From Paenibacillus hunanensis (GTDB lineage: Bacteria; Bacillota; Bacilli; Paenibacillales; Paenibacillaceae), in assembly GCF_014645615.1 (NCBI RefSeq), contig NZ_BMMB01000004.1, forward strand, positions 186,001 to 250,000: a stretch of DNA of 64,000 nt. The letters are read 5' to 3'. The notes beneath the pieces were generated by a model, which was not told the DNA's origin, did no database searches, and worked only from the letters and a program-made list of their open reading frames with translations. A program made the translations under genes and the position numbers. This document shows positions 61,772 through 64,000 of the stretch, in pieces. Every line of letters starts with the position of its first letter. Positions within the stretch are counted from its first letter, which is position 1.

Positions 61772-61811
61772 TGACTGTGTGACTGTGTGACTGTGTGACT
61801 GTGTGACTGTG
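61772..61811 (+). repeat. Perfect octanucleotide tandem repeat, 5 copies of TGACTGTG
   Basis: Five uninterrupted copies of TGACTGTG lie 85 bases after scpB. It is the fourth simple tandem repeat in intergenic DNA of this window. Confidence 0.92.
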
Positions 61812-61876
61812 TAAAGCATCGACATGCAACGTAATGCTAAGGTGACAGGCTCAAACTGTATATACTAAGCTAAATT

Positions 61877-61918
61877 AAAAACAGGTCCATTCACGACAAG
61901 GTGAGGGACCTGTTTTTG
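61877..61918. terminator. Bidirectional intrinsic terminator
   Basis: AAAAACAGGTCC pairs with GGACCTGTTTTT between scpB and the convergent AraC/GyrI-like gene. Confidence 0.9.
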
Positions 61919-62191
61919 TTATGTGCATTGTTAATGGGGAGAATGGAGCCATCCCAGATAATAGATAAAGCTAGACAATAGATAGAGCTACGGGTAAACA
62001 TACGTATCATTGCAGATTATATCGTAATCCGTATTGCTAATGAACATCCACGCTAGTTCATTGAGATCAAGCATGGCTACGATCTGTGCATATTACATAG
62101 AGCCGTTTAAAATAACGATGCGGATCATTGGTATACAGGCAAAGCATGCATCCGATACCTATCATTCGTTTATCGCCCGCTTAGTCCGTCA

Positions 62192-63088
62192 CTACTCCTT
62201 TTTCTCCACCGGAATATAAATGTCCATCACCAGATTCTCGTTGCCGTAGCAGCGCTGATCGTATACCTCAAAATCTACTCCACCCTGTGCATAGGCATAA
62301 CCAGAGCTAGGGAACCATTCATTGAAAATATAACTCGTCGTACCCTGAATCGCACGTACAAAGCCGCCATCTGCGCGATGAGCAGGTGGAGTAGTAAAAA
62401 CAGCATAAGTAGAGGCAGGCACGGTCGTCGTAAACAAGCCATCGGGTACACGATCAAAATTCTCTACCTCCACCCCGATCACATAGCGAAAATGCTCTGA
62501 ATGCTCTTCATTCATAATACATGCGCCATATTCAGTATGACTGACAGGCTGAATCACCTCATGCAGCGTGTGCTCCCAATTTTCAGCCATATAGCGTTGC
62601 CAGAAAGCAGGGATATCAGTCATATTTTCACCATTCACACGTGTTTCGAGAGCATAGCCTGCCAGCTTAAATTCCGGTTTGATTACAAAGGTAGGTCGCA
62701 TCATCATTCCTCCGATTAGTTGGTAGTTGGCGAGCTTCGCAAGGTCTACCTTTTCGGGAACATAGCCAGTAGCGTGCATACGATATTGCTCCGGAGACAA
62801 GCCGTATGTCTTGCGAAATGCCTTGGTGAAGCCTGCATGCGTTTCAAAGCCATAATCGAGCGCGATATCCAGCAATGTACGTGTGCTTGCCATATCTGCT
62901 GCGGCATACGCTAGCCGTCTGCGCCGAATATATTCCATAACAGGTAAGCCGGTCTGTGACTGAAATACTTTGTAAAAATGATACAGCGAGAAGCCTGCCT
63001 GACCAGCAAGTTCTTCGGCTCGCATCGGTTCTTTGAGATGCTGCTCGATATAATCGATAGTCGATTGAATGCATTCCATATGATTCAT
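62192..63088 (-). CDS. AraC-family regulator with GyrI-like ligand-binding domain
   Basis: The 298-residue protein has the AraC double helix-turn-helix at residues 1-105 ('EELAGQAGFSLYHFYKVFQS', 'LLDIALDYGFETHAGFTKAF', 'RKTYGLSPEQYR') and a GyrI-like/effector-binding domain at about 130-298 ('FKLAGYALETRVNGENMTDI', 'YVIGVEVENFDRVPDGLFTT', 'DFEVYDQRCY'). This matches the Rob/MarA-like regulators that bind hydrophobic compounds. GGGAGGG precedes the ATG on the minus strand. Its target is unknown; the next gene is an iron transporter on the same strand 280 bases upstream. Confidence 0.92.
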   Translation of the reverse strand: MNHMECIQSTIDYIEQHLKEPMRAEELAGQAGFSLYHFYKVFQSQTGLPVMEYIRRRRLAYAAADMASTRTLLDIALDYGFETHAGFTKAFRKTYGLSPEQYRMHATGYVPEKVDLAKLANYQLIGGMMMRPTFVIKPEFKLAGYALETRVNGENMTDIPAFWQRYMAENWEHTLHEVIQPVSHTEYGACIMNEEHSEHFRYVIGVEVENFDRVPDGLFTTTVPASTYAVFTTPPAHRADGGFVRAIQGTTSYIFNEWFPSSGYAYAQGGVDFEVYDQRCYGNENLVMDIYIPVEKKE

Positions 63089-63220
63089 AGATTCGTTCCC
63101 TCCCGATCGGTAAAGCTATTGTAGCAAAATGAATTCGGATGAGCTTGTCCATTTTTGCGAATGATTGGGGTTATAGATACGATCGAGATTGTAATCGTAG
63201 ACAAAGGTGCGATGACAGCC

Positions 63221-63262
63221 AAAAGGCTCTGTCTATGGAGGTAATATAGACAAAGCCTTTTG
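63221..63262. terminator. Intrinsic terminator after the iron permease gene
   Basis: AAAAGGCTCTGTCTAT pairs with ATAGACAAAGCCTTTT with one mismatch. It terminates the minus-strand permease gene about 110 bases after its stop codon. The region 63089-63220 holds no other clear element. Confidence 0.8.
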
Positions 63263-63369
63263 AGAGTTATATTCGATTTATTGACAGTTTAAAGAACCGG
63301 ATAATAGAGTACAGCATGCGCGCCCATCTTTGTGGTTGAGTCACATCTATTCCTTACTTACTCATCTGC

Positions 63370-64000
63370 CTACTTTTTCAATAGCAAATACAAAAAGTAC
63401 GGCGCACCGATAAAAGCAACCACAACACCGGCAGGTAAGCCGTCCGGTTCCGTTAGATTACGACCGATCGTGTCGGCGAGCAAGAGAAGCCAACCACCGA
63501 TCAGGATCGAAACGGGAACGAATAGCTGATGCTTCGGTCCAACCAGCGCGCGTGCGATATGCGGTGCCATCAGTCCGACAAAGGCGATGCCGCCTGTGAC
63601 AGATACTGCGGATGCAGCGAGCGCTACAGCAGCTAACATGAGTAATAGACGATCCCGTTGAATCGGTACGCCTGCACCCACCGCAGTCTCCTCATTGAGT
63701 GCGAGCAGATTAAGTGAACGGCATTTATACAGGACAAACGGAATCAGGATGATGAGCCATGGTAATAATGCGATAATAAACGGCCAATCCGTACCCCACA
63801 CATTACCAGCAAGCCAGCGAGCGATAAAGTCGACTTTCACCTGATCGACGGAGGCGATGAGTACCACCATCACACCGGACAGGGCGAGTGAGAAGCCTAC
63901 ACCAGTAATAATCAGCTTCATCGGCTGTAAGCCCTCGGCACGACTGTAAGAGAAGAAGTAAATGATAATCGCAGTCACCAGCGCCGACAGGAAAGCAACG
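63370..64000 (-). CDS. FecCD-family iron-siderophore ABC transporter permease, 3' part
   Basis: The gene runs off the right edge; the visible C-terminal 210 residues are open to base 63999. They contain FecCD motifs 'LIITGVGFSLALSGVMVV', 'WLAGNVWGTDWP', 'LNLLALNEETAVGAGV' and the coupling region 'VTGGIAFVGLMAPHIARALV' with 'GPKHQLFVPVSILIGGWLLL' and 'DTIGRNLTEPDGLPAGVVVA'. The protein forms the membrane channel for ferric siderophores or haem. It is a probable Fur target. The end 'FIGAPYFLYLLLKK' is the usual family end. Confidence 0.93.
   Translation of the reverse strand, partial: VAFLSALVTAIIIYFFSYSRAEGLQPMKLIITGVGFSLALSGVMVVLIASVDQVKVDFIARWLAGNVWGTDWPFIIALLPWLIILIPFVLYKCRSLNLLALNEETAVGAGVPIQRDRLLLMLAAVALAASAVSVTGGIAFVGLMAPHIARALVGPKHQLFVPVSILIGGWLLLLADTIGRNLTEPDGLPAGVVVAFIGAPYFLYLLLKK

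Larger units (their letters stand above)
61688..62191. other. Intergenic region after scpB
   Basis: About 500 bases with a TGACTGTG tandem repeat (61772-61811) and an intrinsic terminator (61877-61918). No gene is supported; this is where spore-maturation and dacB genes occur in relatives. Confidence 0.5.

Overview
The window looks like a chromosomal segment of a Paenibacillaceae bacterium (Paenibacillus or a close relative). The conserved genes occur in the order known from Bacillus subtilis: tlyA-argR-recN-spo0A, a branched-chain 2-oxoacid dehydrogenase cluster, yqjE-like peptidase, nudF, fur, xerD, pupG, lysA, ppiB, the riboflavin genes behind an FMN riboswitch, and scpA-scpB. Ribosome binding sites are strong and Gram-positive in type, several genes use TTG or GTG starts, and intrinsic terminators and CcpA-type cre sites are common. 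Genus is an inference; no rRNA or tRNA gene was seen.

Layout. 1-5 kb: tlyA end, argR, recN, spo0A, with a LexA-like box upstream of argR and a sigma-H/0A-box promoter upstream of spo0A. 5-12 kb: Paenibacillus-type membrane and unknown proteins, an AraC regulator, an HNH protein and a VanZ-like protein; a candidate structured RNA lies at 9.1-9.25 kb. 12.6-20.8 kb: a polysaccharide-lyase-like cluster (heparinase II/III protein, an unrecognised large protein, GH88 unsaturated glucuronyl hydrolase) with two cre-like sites, interrupted by marR-threonine aldolase-GNAT. 21-28 kb: lpd, bkdAA, bkdAB, bkdB and lipB, a lipoate-dependent module. 28-35 kb: a hidden Prli42-type micro-protein, peptidase, nudF, endonuclease Q, fur, xerD, an Imm26-like protein, pupG. 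35-46 kb: UPF0210/ACT pair, YbaK, secreted M14 carboxypeptidase, an ArsR regulator with a two-gene DMT exporter sharing the same operator, tldD-tldE, and a decayed AarF/ABC1 locus. 46-50.5 kb: lysA, ppiB, amidohydrolase. 50.8-56.2 kb: an accessory island with a toxin-like protein carrying an LQ..LGN leader, a plasmid-type Rep_3/RepB initiator flanked by iterons, and a quinone-oxidoreductase/HxlR pair. 56.2-61.7 kb: FMN riboswitch, ribD-ribE-ribB-ribH, scpA-scpB. 62-64 kb: AraC/GyrI-like regulator and the end of an iron-siderophore permease gene.

The most striking patterns are: (1) at each place where the Bacillus order has a sporulation gene (spoIVB, spoIIM, dacF-spoIIA-sigF-spoVA, the dacB-spmAB neighbourhood) it is missing here, while spo0A and its sporulation-type promoter remain; (2) a plasmid-like replication initiator with an array of 21-23 bp iterons sits in the chromosome between ppiB and the rib operon, next to a candidate injection-system-type nuclease toxin; (3) a structured, terminator-ended RNA with a 13-codon ORF overlapping its stems; (4) several perfect simple tandem repeats and a two-copy 130-bp palindromic repeat in intergenic DNA.
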